Source: Pseudonocardia autotrophica (GTDB lineage: Bacteria; Actinomycetota; Actinomycetes; Mycobacteriales; Pseudonocardiaceae). From it: a DNA stretch of 64,000 nt. The notes under the pieces are model-generated. The model searched no databases. It had not been told where the DNA came from and worked only from the letters and a program-made list of their open reading frames with translations. Made by a program: the position numbers and the translations under genes. The stretch lies in NCBI RefSeq assembly GCF_000717175.1, contig NZ_JNYD01000009.1, positions 62,001 to 126,000 of the forward strand. Reading direction: 5' to 3'. Shown here in pieces: positions 30,102-39,268 of this stretch (positions are counted from its first letter, which is position 1; every line of letters starts with the position of its first letter).

Positions 30102-32012
30102 GTGCGTGACGTGCTGCGGTCGTTGCTGAGCCGGACGCCACCCGACGAGGTCGGGTTGGTCGACGCCGCGCCGCCCGTCGCCGTGCGGGAGATCTTCCGC
30201 CGCTTCGGGCCGGACGCGCGGCCCTTCTACGGCCGGCTCGCCGTCGTGCTGGTCCTGGTCGTCGTGGCCCCGTTCGTCGACGCCGCAATCGTGTGGCTGT
30301 TCAAGCTCCTGGTCGACGACGTCCTCGCGCCCCGCGACTTCGCCGCGTTCCCCCGGCTCGCGGCCTACTACGTCGGCCTCACGCTCGCGCTGGGGCTGCT
30401 GCGCGTCTGGTCGACCTACCTCACCGCCTACATCGGCGAGCACTTCCTGCACCGGCTGCGGGTGCGGGTGTTCGCGCACGTCCAGACGCTCTCGCTCGGC
30501 TTCTTCGACCGCCGCCGGCTCGGCGACACGCTCAGCAGGCTCACCGGCGACATCTCCCAGATCGAGGGCCTGGTGCTTTCCGGTGTGACGCGCCTGGTGT
30601 CGTCGGGCGTCACGATCGCCGTCTTCACCGGCGTGCTGTTCTACCTGAACTGGCAGCTCGCGCTGGTCGCGCTCGCGGCGGTGCCGTTCTTCGGCCTCGT
30701 GGCGAAGTGGTTCTCGAAGCGGATCCGGCACTCCTCGCGCCAGGTTCGGCAGTGGTCGGGCGGGATCAGCGCGGTCACCGAGGAGAGCCTCGGCAACGCG
30801 ATGCTGATCCAGGCGTACGGCGGCGAGGCCCACGAGGTGCGCCGGTTCACCCGGCAGAGCCGCGGGGCGATCGAGGCGGTCCTGCGCACGACCCGGCTCC
30901 GCGCGTTCTTCTCGCCGTCCGTGCAGATGATCGAGGTCCTCGGCGTCATGGCGATCATGGGGGTCGGGATCTGGCAGCTCGCCGCGGACCGGATCACGCT
31001 CGGTGGCCTGCTCGCGTTCCTGATCTACCTGTCCCAGCTCTACTCGCCGGTGCGCGGCCTGGGGTCCTACTCGAACTCGGTGTACGCGGCCGCCGCCTCG
31101 GCCGAGCGGATCATCGAGCTGCTCGACCAGCGCACCTCGGTCCCGGCCCCGGCGCACCCGGTGCGGCTGGCGCCCCCGGGTCCGGGCCCGACCCCGGTCC
31201 ACCGGGTCCGCGGCGAGCTGCGGCTGGAGGAGGTCGGCTTCCGCTACCCGGAGAAGAGCGTCGACGTGCTCGACGACCTGTCCGTCACGGTGCCCGTCGG
31301 CGGAACGACGGCCCTGGTCGGGGCGAGCGGTGCGGGCAAGACCACGCTGGTCAAGCTGCTCCTGCGGTTCTACGACCCGACCCGCGGCCGGATCCTGCTC
31401 GACGGACGGGACCTGCGCGACCTCGAGCCCGCGGACCTGCGCGCGAACGTCGCGGTCGTGCTGCAGGAGACCCTGCTGCTCGACGGCACCATCGCCGAGA
31501 ACATCCTGGCCGGGCGGCCGGACGCGACCCGGGAGGACCTGGAGCGCGCGGCCCGCGCCGCCGATGTCGACGACTTCGTCGACGCCCTACCGGAGGGTTA
31601 CGACACCCGCGTCGGCCAGCGCGGCCGGCTGCTCTCCGGCGGCCAGCGGCAGCGCATCGCGGTGGCGCGCGCCATGATCCGCAACGCGCCCGTGCTGCTC
31701 CTCGACGAGCCGACGACGAGCCTCGACGCCGAGTCGGCCGAGCGCGTGCTCGGTCCGATGCGGCGGTTGATGACCGGTCGCACCACGATCGTCATCTCGC
31801 ACAACCTGCTCACGGTCACCGACGCCGACCAGATCCTCTACCTCGAGGGCGGCCGGGTGACCGAGGCCGGGACCCACGCGGAGCTGCTCGCCCGGGACCG
31901 GCGCTACGCCCAGCTCTACCGGCTGCACCACGACACGGCACCGGTGCCGGTCGACCTCGCGGCCCGGAGGGCCGCCGGTCCCGGCCCGCGCGAGAGGAAG
32001 GCGGCACGATGA
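30102..32012 (+). CDS. ABC exporter (fused transmembrane and ATPase domains)
   Basis: A 636-residue half-transporter of the MsbA/exporter type. Six membrane helices span about residues 45-330, beginning RLAVVLVLVVVAPFVDAAI. The ATPase domain (about 370-600) has Walker A LVGASGAGKTTLVKL, signature LLSGGQRQRIAVARAMI, Walker B VLLLDEPTTS and the switch His in TIVISHNLL. There is no C39 peptidase domain, so it would not itself trim a leader. GTG 30102 is favoured by GGAGGAGG just upstream; ATG 30042, four bases after the peptide gene, has no ribosome site. It overlaps the monooxygenase gene as ATGA. Export of the Trp-rich peptide is a context-based proposal. Confidence 0.9.
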   Translation: MRDVLRSLLSRTPPDEVGLVDAAPPVAVREIFRRFGPDARPFYGRLAVVLVLVVVAPFVDAAIVWLFKLLVDDVLAPRDFAAFPRLAAYYVGLTLALGLLRVWSTYLTAYIGEHFLHRLRVRVFAHVQTLSLGFFDRRRLGDTLSRLTGDISQIEGLVLSGVTRLVSSGVTIAVFTGVLFYLNWQLALVALAAVPFFGLVAKWFSKRIRHSSRQVRQWSGGISAVTEESLGNAMLIQAYGGEAHEVRRFTRQSRGAIEAVLRTTRLRAFFSPSVQMIEVLGVMAIMGVGIWQLAADRITLGGLLAFLIYLSQLYSPVRGLGSYSNSVYAAAASAERIIELLDQRTSVPAPAHPVRLAPPGPGPTPVHRVRGELRLEEVGFRYPEKSVDVLDDLSVTVPVGGTTALVGASGAGKTTLVKLLLRFYDPTRGRILLDGRDLRDLEPADLRANVAVVLQETLLLDGTIAENILAGRPDATREDLERAARAADVDDFVDALPEGYDTRVGQRGRLLSGGQRQRIAVARAMIRNAPVLLLDEPTTSLDAESAERVLGPMRRLMTGRTTIVISHNLLTVTDADQILYLEGGRVTEAGTHAELLARDRRYAQLYRLHHDTAPVPVDLAARRAAGPGPRERKAAR

Positions 32013-33253
32013 GGATCGTCTGCATCGGCGGCGGGCCCGCCGCGCTCTACTTCGCGATCTCGGCCAAGCGGCGCGACGCCGCGCACGAGATCACCGTGCT
32101 GGAGAAGGACCCGCGCGGCGCCACGTACGGCTGGGGTGTGGTCTGTCACGACGGCCTGCTGGACCGGCTGTACCGCAACGACCGCGAGTCCGCCCGCGCG
32201 ATCCGCGCCCGCTCCCACCTGTGGCAGGAGCAGGAGGTGCACCTTCGCGGCGAGGAGGTCGGCTACCTGCCCGGGTACGGGTTCAGCGTCCCGCGCGCGG
32301 GGCTGCTGGAGGTGCTGGCGAACCGGGCGGCCGACCTCGGCGTCGAGGTCCGGTACGAGAGCCCGGTGCCGGCGCCGGCCCTCGCCGACGGCACGTTCGA
32401 GAGCGGCGAGCTGGCCGCGGACCTGGTCGTGGTGGCGGACGGGGCGCGCAGCCGGGTCCGCGAACATGTGGCGGACGACTTCGGAACGGCCCTCGCGACC
32501 GGGCGCAACCCGTACATCTGGCTCGGCACCGAGAAGGTCTTCACCAGCTTCACCTTCGCGTTCGAGGAGACGCACGCCGGCTGGATCTGGTGCTACGGCT
32601 ACCCGACCAGTGCGGGCGTGAGCACGTTCATCGTCGAGTGCTCGCCGGAGACCTTCACCGGCCTCGGCCTGGACACGTTGCCGCACGAGGACGGCATCGC
32701 CCTGCTGGAGAAGGTCTTCGCGCACACGCTCGACGGGCAGGCACTGATCAGCAGCTCGCGCGGGCGGCCGTCGCCCTGGCTGCGCTTCCTGGAGGTGCGC
32801 AACGAGACCTGGCGGCATGCGAACGTCGTGCTGCTCGGCGACGCGGCGCACACCACGCACTTCACCATGGGCCAGGGCACCCGGTTCGCGATGACCGACT
32901 CGATGATGCTCGCGCAGGCGCTGTACGAGCAGCCGTCGCTGTCCGCGGCGCTGGGCTGGTTCGACCGGAAGGGCCGGGAGGCGCTGCGCACGGCCCAGGC
33001 GGCCGCGCGGACCGGTGCGGCCTGGTTCGAGCACGTCGACCGGTACCTCGACCGCGACGCGGTGGAGTTCGCCTTCTCGTTGTCGCACCGGCAGGGTCTG
33101 CAACGGCCCTGGCGCTACCAGTGGCACATGGCGACCCAGCTGACCGCGGTGCGCAAGGGCCGCCGGCTGGCCCACACCGGTCAGCGCTGGTGGCGGGCCC
33201 GAAAGCGCGGCGAACAGCCCTTCGTGCCGCGCGGCCTGCTGCACGCCGGGTGA
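32009..33253 (+). CDS. FAD-dependent monooxygenase, VioD / salicylyl-CoA hydroxylase-like
   Basis: A 414-residue class A flavin monooxygenase. FAD-binding motifs are IVCIGGGPAALYFA at the N-terminus, VVADGARSRVR in the middle and VVLLGDAAHTTHFTMGQGT. The segments TGRNPYIWLGTEKVF, GVSTFIVECSPETF and HFTMGQGTRFAM are strikingly like the tryptophan hydroxylase VioD of violacein synthesis and the related salicylyl-CoA hydroxylases. This points to hydroxylation of an aromatic ring. Translation is coupled to the ABC exporter (ATGA). With a peptide containing eight Trp residues two genes upstream, hydroxylation of peptide-borne Trp is an attractive but untested idea; a free aromatic or CoA-linked acid is the alternative substrate. 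Confidence 0.85.
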   Translation: MRIVCIGGGPAALYFAISAKRRDAAHEITVLEKDPRGATYGWGVVCHDGLLDRLYRNDRESARAIRARSHLWQEQEVHLRGEEVGYLPGYGFSVPRAGLLEVLANRAADLGVEVRYESPVPAPALADGTFESGELAADLVVVADGARSRVREHVADDFGTALATGRNPYIWLGTEKVFTSFTFAFEETHAGWIWCYGYPTSAGVSTFIVECSPETFTGLGLDTLPHEDGIALLEKVFAHTLDGQALISSSRGRPSPWLRFLEVRNETWRHANVVLLGDAAHTTHFTMGQGTRFAMTDSMMLAQALYEQPSLSAALGWFDRKGREALRTAQAAARTGAAWFEHVDRYLDRDAVEFAFSLSHRQGLQRPWRYQWHMATQLTAVRKGRRLAHTGQRWWRARKRGEQPFVPRGLLHAG

Positions 33254-33268
33254 TCGGGCGCCGGCCGG

Positions 33269-33763
33269 TCAGGCGAACAGGGGCTCGCTCGACCCGTCCC
33301 GGGTGTCGGCGATCTCCACACCCTCGATCCCGGCCCGGACCGGGCGGACGGGGTGCAGGATCGCGAACGCGTCGGCCGGCCGCTCGTGCGCCAGCACGAC
33401 GTGCGGGAGCCACGCGCCCGGCAGGTAGGAGCCGAAGGGCGAGCGCACCTTGCCGGCCAGCGCGTCGTGCACCGCGCTGTGTACCGCGAGCAGCTCGGTG
33501 TCGACGATGGCGGAGAGCACCAGGTCGTCGTCGTGCCCGGCGACCGAGCCCAGGGTCGGCAGCCAGAGCGAGGGCAGGCTGAGCCCGCGCAGGGCCTCCG
33601 TGAGCTCGACGCGGGCGACGGCCGGGATCTGCGCGGCGGCGGCGAAGGTGAGGGTCGGGATCTCGTGCGGGACGCGGAGGCCCTCGGCGCGGAGCCGGTC
33701 GCGGAGCTCCACCACGCGCTCCTCGGCGGCCATGTCGAGCCGGAAGCGGACGATCTGCGCCAT
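33269..33763 (-). CDS. 2H phosphoesterase superfamily protein (2'-5' RNA ligase-like)
   Basis: A 164-residue protein of the 2H family, which acts on 2'-5' phosphodiester or cyclic phosphate bonds in RNA and nucleotides. Two His motifs are visible: HEIPTLTF near residue 34 and PHVVLAHE near residue 125, about 90 residues apart as expected. The second position of the usual H-x-T/S-x tetrads is somewhat divergent. ATG 33763 has GAGGAG five bases upstream. It follows mutY on the same strand after 32 bases. The substrate is unknown. Confidence 0.75.
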   Translation of the reverse strand: MAQIVRFRLDMAAEERVVELRDRLRAEGLRVPHEIPTLTFAAAAQIPAVARVELTEALRGLSLPSLWLPTLGSVAGHDDDLVLSAIVDTELLAVHSAVHDALAGKVRSPFGSYLPGAWLPHVVLAHERPADAFAILHPVRPVRAGIEGVEIADTRDGSSEPLFA

Positions 33764-33795
33764 CGAGCTCCTCGTACCCAGGGACCTTCGGGCGG

Positions 33796-34713
33796 TCAGT
33801 CTGTCGTATGCGCGGCCGTGCCGCCCAGCGCGAAGCGGCCGTCCGCGGTCTGTTCGGCCAGGCCGTCCACCAGCAGGGAGTCCAGACAGCGGTCCCGCTG
33901 CGGCCCGTCGGCCCAGACGGCGTCGAGCGCGGCCTTGGGCACCGGGTGCTCGGCGGCACGCAGCACGTCCATCAGTCTGCCGCGCACCTGGCGGTCCGTG
34001 CCCGCGTAGCCCTGGACCGGACGGCGGGGCCCGGTGTACTCCGGCCGGCCGGCCGCCACCCACGCGCACTCGACCTGGACCGGGCACGCCGGGCACCGCG
34101 GCGACCGGGCCGTGCACACCACGGCGCCCAGCTCCATCAGGGCGGCGGAGACGACCGCGGCCTCGGCGTCCTCCCCGGGCAGGAGGGCGTCGACGTCGGC
34201 CAGGTCGGCTCTGGTGCGGGCCGGGCCGGCGTCGCCCGCCCCGTGGACGGCCCGGGCGACCACCCGGCGGACGTTCGTGTCGACGACCGGGGCCCGCAGC
34301 CCGTACCCGAAGGCGGCGACCGCGCGGGCGGTGTAGCTGCCGACACCGGGCAGGGCCTCCAGCGCCGCGACGTCCGACGGCACCCGGTCGCCGTGCTCGG
34401 TCGCGATGGCCTGGGCGGCGGCGTGCAGCCGCATCGCCCGGCGCGGGTAGCCGAGCTTCCCCCAGGCCCGGACGACCTCGGCGCGGGACTCGGCGGCGAG
34501 CGCCGAGGGCACCGGCCACTGCTCCATCCACCGCAGCCACACGGGCTCGACGCGCGACACCGGCGTCTGCTGCAGCATGAACTCGCTGACCAGGACGCCC
34601 CAGGGCGTGGTGCCGGGGCGCCGCCAGGGCAGGTCGCGGGCGTGCGCCCGGAACCACTCCGCAGTGCGCGCGCCGAGCCCGGCCGGGACGGGGCGGTGCA
34701 GGACGGAGGTCAC
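33796..34713 (-). CDS. mutY: A/G-specific adenine glycosylase
   Basis: Removes adenine mispaired with 8-oxoguanine, preventing G:C to T:A changes. The 305-residue protein has the helix-hairpin-helix and catalytic region ALPGVGSYTARAV with the Asp in APVVDTNVRRV. The catalytic Glu is in LVSEFMLQQTPV. The iron-sulfur Cys spacing C-x6-C-x2-C-x5-C is intact (CTARSPRCPACPVQVEC). The C-terminal domain is short compared with E. coli MutY, as usual in actinobacteria. The GTG start at 34713 gives a normal N-terminus; longer readings add nonconserved sequence. Confidence 0.93.
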   Translation of the reverse strand: MTSVLHRPVPAGLGARTAEWFRAHARDLPWRRPGTTPWGVLVSEFMLQQTPVSRVEPVWLRWMEQWPVPSALAAESRAEVVRAWGKLGYPRRAMRLHAAAQAIATEHGDRVPSDVAALEALPGVGSYTARAVAAFGYGLRAPVVDTNVRRVVARAVHGAGDAGPARTRADLADVDALLPGEDAEAAVVSAALMELGAVVCTARSPRCPACPVQVECAWVAAGRPEYTGPRRPVQGYAGTDRQVRGRLMDVLRAAEHPVPKAALDAVWADGPQRDRCLDSLLVDGLAEQTADGRFALGGTAAHTTD

Positions 34714-34835
34714 GCCGCGATCGTCGCACCGCCGGTCCGGGGGCCGCGCGACCGGGTGGGTGATCGCCCGATACGGTCCCCCACACCGGTGGAACGGGCG
34801 CGCCGCGCCGCGCGAGATCCAGCGACGTGTAGTAA

Positions 34836-34856
34836 TCACGCATCTACTCTGCGTGA
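34836..34856. promoter_or_regulatory. Inverted repeat overlapping a leaderless -10 box
   Basis: TCACGCA and TGCGTGA flank a seven-base spacer. The -10-like TACTCT (34845-34850) lies within the spacer and right arm, seven bases before ATG 34858. A repressor bound here would block the promoter directly. Confidence 0.6.
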
Positions 34857-34857
34857 C

Positions 34858-35730
34858 ATGTGGGAGCCGGTAGGACCGCTGCCCGCGCACGTCTACTGGA
34901 AACGGCGCTGGCTGGCGCTCGTGTCCGTCATCGCGTTCTTCGTCGTGATCGGCTTCTCCGTCGCCGCGCTCACCCGTCCGACCCCGAGCCCCGGCCCCAC
35001 CGACGAGGCCACCAGCCGCGCGGCCAACAGCTCCGCGCTCCCGTCCGGCTCCTCGGTCGCCTCCGTCGCCCCGTCGACCGGCGCCACCACCGACCCGACG
35101 ACCGGGACGCCGTCGGCCGAGCCCGGCACCTCCGCCGACGCCCCGCTGTCGGCGACCGGGGTGCCGATCGGCACCTCCGTCCCGGGCACGACGACCTCGG
35201 GCGGGACCTCCCCGGGCGCCTCGGCCGAGGGCGGCCCGGCGAGCACGACGGACGAGTCGAAGCGTCCCGACGACACCCCGCGCGCCTCGGTGCCGGTACC
35301 GCCGACCGAGCCCGCGCCCCCGACCGGCCCGCCGCCGTGCACCAACGACATGATCGCGGTCGGGGCGGAGATCGACGCGCCGCAGCACAAGGTCGGCGAC
35401 CGCCCCGAGCTGCGCCTGACCGTGGTCAACATCAGCAACCAGGCCTGCGTCCGCGACCTCGACGGCGCCCTGCAGGAGATCGTCGTCTGGGACCGCCCGA
35501 TCAAGACCCGGCTGTGGTCGAGCAACGACTGCGTGAACCCGTCCACCCAGGACCTGCGGACCCTCGTGCCCGGCCAGCCCGTGGCCTTCGAGGTGACGTG
35601 GTCGGGGCTGTCGTCGAACCCGGGCTGCACGGCCGCGCGGACCCGGCTGCCGGCCGGCGACTACACGCTGCTGACCCGGGTCGCCGACAAGATCAGCGGC
35701 CCGACCCACTTCACGCTGACGCCCGCCTGA
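34858..35730 (+). CDS. Membrane-anchored secreted protein with Ser/Thr/Pro linker and Ig-like domain
   Basis: A 290-residue protein with a short cytosolic start, one membrane helix at about residues 18-41 ([20 protein letters not shown]), and a linker of about 115 residues rich in Ser, Thr, Pro and Gly. The C-terminal domain of about 130 residues contains four Cys (first Cys near 161) and a beta-rich pattern ending in [12 protein letters not shown]. This looks like the DUF4232/BsuPI-like extracellular folds, but I cannot name a family with certainty. It sits between mutY and radA, where other actinobacteria have disA and further genes. Its 3' end overlaps radA by 20 bases in the opposite direction. 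Confidence 0.8.
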   Translation: MWEPVGPLPAHVYWKRRWLALVSVIAFFVVIGFSVAALTRPTPSPGPTDEATSRAANSSALPSGSSVASVAPSTGATTDPTTGTPSAEPGTSADAPLSATGVPIGTSVPGTTTSGGTSPGASAEGGPASTTDESKRPDDTPRASVPVPPTEPAPPTGPPPCTNDMIAVGAEIDAPQHKVGDRPELRLTVVNISNQACVRDLDGALQEIVVWDRPIKTRLWSSNDCVNPSTQDLRTLVPGQPVAFEVTWSGLSSNPGCTAARTRLPAGDYTLLTRVADKISGPTHFTLTPA

Positions 35731-37123
35731 TCCGCGCCAGCACCTGCGACACGTCCGAGACCTCGGTGACCTTCATGCCGGTCCCGCTGCCCGCATCGCT
35801 GTCCGGCGGCACCAGGGCGTGGGTGAAGCCGAGCCGGGCGGCCTCGGCCAGCCGCCGGCGCACCCCGGAGACCCGGCGCACCTCGCCGGCCAGGCCCAGC
35901 TCGCCGAGCACCACGAGGTCCGGCGGGAGGGCGACGTCGTTCTTCGCGGAGGCCACGGCCATGGCCAGGGCGAGGTCCGCCGCAGGCTCGGTGACCTTCA
36001 TCCCGCCGACCGTGGCGGTGTAGACCTCGGAGTCCTGCAGCCGCACCCGGCCGCGCCGTTCGAGGATCGCCAGCAGCATCGCCACCCGCGAGCTGTCCAG
36101 CCCGCTCACGGCCCGCCGCGGCGTGGGCATCGACGACGACGCGACCAGCGCCTGGACCTCGGCCAGCAGCGGGCGCCGCCCGTCCATGACGACGGTGACC
36201 GCGGTCCCCGGCACCACCGACGCCTGGGTGGCGCCGAAGCGGGCCAGGAAGAGCCCGGAGGGGTCCGGCAGCCCGACGATGCCCTCGTCCCGCAGCTCGA
36301 AGCAGCCGACCTCGTCCGCGGGCCCGAAGCGGTTCTTCACCCCGCGGACCATCCGCAGCGTGGAGTGCTTGTCGCCCTCGAACGCCAGCACCACGTCGAC
36401 CAGGTGCTCGAGCACCCGGGGGCCGGCGATGTTGCCGTCCTTCGTGACGTGCCCGACGAGCAGCACGGGCAGCCCGCGCTCCTTGGCCAGCGCGGTGAGC
36501 GCCACGGTGACCGCCCGGGTCTGCGTGACGCCGCCGGGCGAGCCGTCGACCTCCGGCGAGGTCATGGTCTGCACGGAGTCGACGATCAGCAGGTCGGGCC
36601 GCAGGGCGTCGACGTGCCCGAGGATCGACGAGAGATCGGACTCGGCGGCCAGGAACAGCCGCTCGTGCAGGGCGCCGGTGCGCTCGGCCCGCAGCCGGAC
36701 CTGGCCCGCGGACTCCTCGCCGGTGACGTAGAGGACCGAGCCGCCGCGCAGGGAGGCCGCGGCCTTCGCCGCCACCTCGAGCAGGAGCGTGGACTTGCCG
36801 ACGCCCGGCTCGCCGGCGAGCAGCACCACCGCGCCGGGCACCAGCCCGCCGCCCAGGACGCGGTCCAGCTCGTCGACCCCGGAGGGCCGGGCCCGCGCGG
36901 AGTCGAGGGCGACCTCGGCGATCGGGCGGGCGGGGGTGCTCGGCGCCCCCGCCGCGACCCGGCGCAGACCGCCGCCGGCGGCCGCGGCCCGGGCGGGCTC
37001 GGCCTGCTCGGTCAGCGTGCCCCAGGCCTGGCAGCCGGGGCAGCGCCCGACCCACTGCGCGGCGCGGTGGCCGCACTCGCTGCAGGCGTACGAGCTGCGG
37101 GCGGCGCGCGTCCTCGTGGTCAT
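35711..37123 (-). CDS. radA: DNA repair ATPase RadA (Sms)
   Basis: A RecA-like helicase-type protein that promotes branch migration in recombination. The 470-residue protein has the N-terminal zinc finger ([11 protein letters not shown], then [10 protein letters not shown]), Walker [16 protein letters not shown] and Walker [11 protein letters not shown]. The RadA-specific KNRFG motif and a C-terminal Lon-like domain ([20 protein letters not shown]) are also present. It lies 32 bases downstream of lpqE on the same strand. The diadenylate cyclase gene disA, which commonly follows radA in actinobacteria, is not here. Confidence 0.96.
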   Translation of the reverse strand: MTTRTRAARSSYACSECGHRAAQWVGRCPGCQAWGTLTEQAEPARAAAAGGGLRRVAAGAPSTPARPIAEVALDSARARPSGVDELDRVLGGGLVPGAVVLLAGEPGVGKSTLLLEVAAKAAASLRGGSVLYVTGEESAGQVRLRAERTGALHERLFLAAESDLSSILGHVDALRPDLLIVDSVQTMTSPEVDGSPGGVTQTRAVTVALTALAKERGLPVLLVGHVTKDGNIAGPRVLEHLVDVVLAFEGDKHSTLRMVRGVKNRFGPADEVGCFELRDEGIVGLPDPSGLFLARFGATQASVVPGTAVTVVMDGRRPLLAEVQALVASSSMPTPRRAVSGLDSSRVAMLLAILERRGRVRLQDSEVYTATVGGMKVTEPAADLALAMAVASAKNDVALPPDLVVLGELGLAGEVRRVSGVRRRLAEAARLGFTHALVPPDSDAGSGTGMKVTEVSDVSQVLARIRRASA

Positions 37124-37155
37124 CGGTGGTCAGCGCGCGCCACGGAGCCGGGCGC

Positions 37156-37758
37156 TCAGTGGCCGCCCTCGGCGGCACCCTCGGCCGGCGCCTCGTCCTG
37201 CCGCGGCGTGGTCGGGTTCGCCACCGGCAGGTCGACGGTCAGCCGGCCGGCCTTCTCGAAGACCAGGGTGAGCGGGTAGGTGCGCCCGGCCACGACGTCG
37301 TCCCGCAGGCCGGCGATCTCCACGGTGATCCGCTTGGCGCCCGGGATCGCGGCCACGTCCCCCTCGTCGCCCGCGACGAGCGGCAGCTGCGGGGCGAGGA
37401 CCTGCTCGCCGGTGACGACGACCTGGGTGCCGGCCTCGCTCGAGGCGGAGACGAGCCGGTCGGCCGCCCCGCCGTCGTTCACGATGATCATCTCGACGAG
37501 GGCCTGGCCGCCCTTCTGGTAGACCGCCCCGGTCGGCGCCAGGCCGGTGGGCCAGGCGATCTCGGCGTTGCGGACGGCCACGTCGCCCACCACGCCGCCG
37601 GTGCCGCCGACGGCGGCGACCTGCTCGGCGGTCTGGGCGACCTGGCCCGCACCGCAGCCGGACAGCAGGAGGGCGCCCGCGGCGGCCGTGCCGGCGGCCA
37701 GGACCTTCCACGCGCCCGGGCGCGTTGCGGAGCGTCGGGGGGAGGTCGCGCGGCTCAC
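37156..37758 (-). CDS. lpqE: LpqE-like lipoprotein (copper-chaperone-like fold)
   Basis: A 200-residue lipoprotein: a basic N-terminus, a hydrophobic stretch and the lipobox LLLSGCGAG give a mature protein lipidated at Cys35. The remainder resembles actinobacterial LpqE, distantly like PCuAC copper chaperones (VRNAEIAWPTG, then AALVEMIIVNDGGAADRL-type beta sandwich). The His/Met copper ligands of true PCuAC are not evident. The start is GTG 37758. It is divergent from carD across 230 bases and in line with radA, the same arrangement as in mycobacteria. Confidence 0.8.
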   Translation of the reverse strand: MSRATSPRRSATRPGAWKVLAAGTAAAGALLLSGCGAGQVAQTAEQVAAVGGTGGVVGDVAVRNAEIAWPTGLAPTGAVYQKGGQALVEMIIVNDGGAADRLVSASSEAGTQVVVTGEQVLAPQLPLVAGDEGDVAAIPGAKRITVEIAGLRDDVVAGRTYPLTLVFEKAGRLTVDLPVANPTTPRQDEAPAEGAAEGGH

Positions 37759-37954
37759 GGTTCGGGTGTCCTTCCTGACGGCCGGTCGTGCGGGTGCAGC
37801 GTAGTCGCCGGGTCCGACAGTCCGTGCACTCGGCTCTCCCGGGTTGCTCCCGTGTACCCCCGCGTACCCGCGTCTGCACGTTTTACGCCCGTTGTCAACC
37901 CCGTGACCTGCGACGATGTCCCCTCCCGTCGCACGGGGGGCGGGTCGGGCGTGT

Positions 37955-37960
37955 TAACCT
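37955..37960 (+). promoter_or_regulatory. Probable carD promoter -10 box
   Basis: TAACCT in GTGTTAACCTGGG lies 28 bases before the carD ATG. The matching -35 region is G-rich and weak. The intergenic region also has TTGTCA near 37892 as a further promoter candidate. Confidence 0.45.
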
Positions 37961-37988
37961 GGGTGCAGCGAAAGGGGCCAGAGGACAC

Positions 37989-38480
37989 ATGGTTTTCAAG
38001 GTCGGAGAGACCGTCGTCTACCCGCACCACGGTGCCGCTCTCATCGAGGCGATCGAGACCAGGACGATCAAGGGCGAGGAGCGCAAGTACCTCGTCCTGA
38101 AGGTCGCCCAGGGTGACCTGACGGTTCGCGTTCCCGCCGAGAACGCAGAGGTCGTGGGCGTTCGCGATGTCGTGGGCCAGGAGGGGCTGGACCGGGTGTT
38201 CGAGGTGCTGCGCACCCCGCACACCGAGGAGCCCACCAACTGGTCGCGCCGGTACAAGGCGAACCTGGAGAAGCTCGCGTCGGGCGACGTGAACAAGGTG
38301 GCCGAGGTCGTCCGCGACCTCTGGCGCCGCGAGAAGGACCGCGGCCTGTCCGCCGGCGAGAAGCGGATGCTGGCCAAGGCCCGGCAGATCCTCGTCAGCG
38401 AGCTCGCGCTGGCCGAGGGGACGGACGAGGAGCGGGCCGAGGCCCTGCTCGACGAGGTGCTGGCGACCACCAACGCCTGA
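37989..38480 (+). CDS. carD: RNA polymerase-binding transcription factor CarD
   Basis: Stabilises the open promoter complex at rRNA and many other promoters. The 163-residue protein has the N-terminal RNA polymerase beta-interacting domain ([20 protein letters not shown]). A helical DNA-binding domain with the conserved Trp follows ([20 protein letters not shown], then [22 protein letters not shown]). ATG 37989 follows GAGG. The order carD-ispD-ispF-cysS-rlmB is conserved in mycobacteria. Confidence 0.97.
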   Translation: MVFKVGETVVYPHHGAALIEAIETRTIKGEERKYLVLKVAQGDLTVRVPAENAEVVGVRDVVGQEGLDRVFEVLRTPHTEEPTNWSRRYKANLEKLASGDVNKVAEVVRDLWRREKDRGLSAGEKRMLAKARQILVSELALAEGTDEERAEALLDEVLATTNA

Positions 38481-38551
38481 CCCGCCCCGCGATCGGCACG
38501 GTACGGCCCCATGGCGTCCTCGGCACGGCCCGCGCACCCGTGGGCGCCGCG

Positions 38552-39268
38552 GTGAGCGTCGCCGCGGTCGTGCCCGCGGCCGGTTCGGGCACCCGTCTCG
38601 GCGCGGGTGCGCCCAAGGCCTTCGTGCCGCTGGGCGGTGTGCCGATCGTGGTCCGGGCCGTCGACGGGCTGCTGGCCTCCGGCGCGGTCGACGAGGTGCT
38701 GGTCGCCGTGCCGGCCGACCTGCTCGACCACGCGCGGGCACTGCTGGCCGGCCGCCCCGTCACCGTCCTGGTGGGGGGCGGCGCGCGCACGGCGTCGGTG
38801 CGCCTCGCGCTCGACGTGCTGTCCGGTCCCCACGGCTGTGAACGACCGGGGGGACCCGCAGGTGACGGGCCTCCCGAGGTCGTGCTGGTGCACGACGCCG
38901 CCCGCCCGCTGACCCCGCCCGCGCTGGTCGCGGCCGTGGTGGCGGAGGTGCGGGCCGGTCACCCCGCGGTCGTACCCGCTCTCCCGCTGGCCGACACGGT
39001 CAAGCGGGTGGGGGTCGCCGCGGCGGTGGAGGCCACGGTCGACCGGTCCGAGCTGCGGGCCGCCCAGACCCCGCAGGGCTTCGCCTGGGAGACGCTGCGG
39101 GCGGCCTACGGGAAGTCCGGTGTGGACGCCGTCGCCACGGACGACGCCGGCCTGGTCGAGCGGCTGGGCGCGCCGGTCGTCACGGTGCCGGGCGATCCCG
39201 CGGCGTTCAAGGTCACCACGCCCTGGGACCTGCGGATCGCCGAGCTGCTGCTGGAGGAGAAGGCGTGA
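38552..39268 (+). CDS. ispD: 2-C-methyl-D-erythritol 4-phosphate cytidylyltransferase
   Basis: Third enzyme of the non-mevalonate isoprenoid pathway, attaching CMP to methylerythritol phosphate. Its 238 residues include the nucleotide-binding [21 protein letters not shown] at the N-terminus, the metal region [16 protein letters not shown] and [12 protein letters not shown] stretch of about 14 residues (around [13 protein letters not shown]) is inserted before [11 protein letters not shown] compared with shorter homologues. Start choice is uncertain: GTG 38552 gives the standard beginning, GTG 38540 would add four residues. It overlaps ispF by GTGA. Confidence 0.94.
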   Translation: MSVAAVVPAAGSGTRLGAGAPKAFVPLGGVPIVVRAVDGLLASGAVDEVLVAVPADLLDHARALLAGRPVTVLVGGGARTASVRLALDVLSGPHGCERPGGPAGDGPPEVVLVHDAARPLTPPALVAAVVAEVRAGHPAVVPALPLADTVKRVGVAAAVEATVDRSELRAAQTPQGFAWETLRAAYGKSGVDAVATDDAGLVERLGAPVVTVPGDPAAFKVTTPWDLRIAELLLEEKA

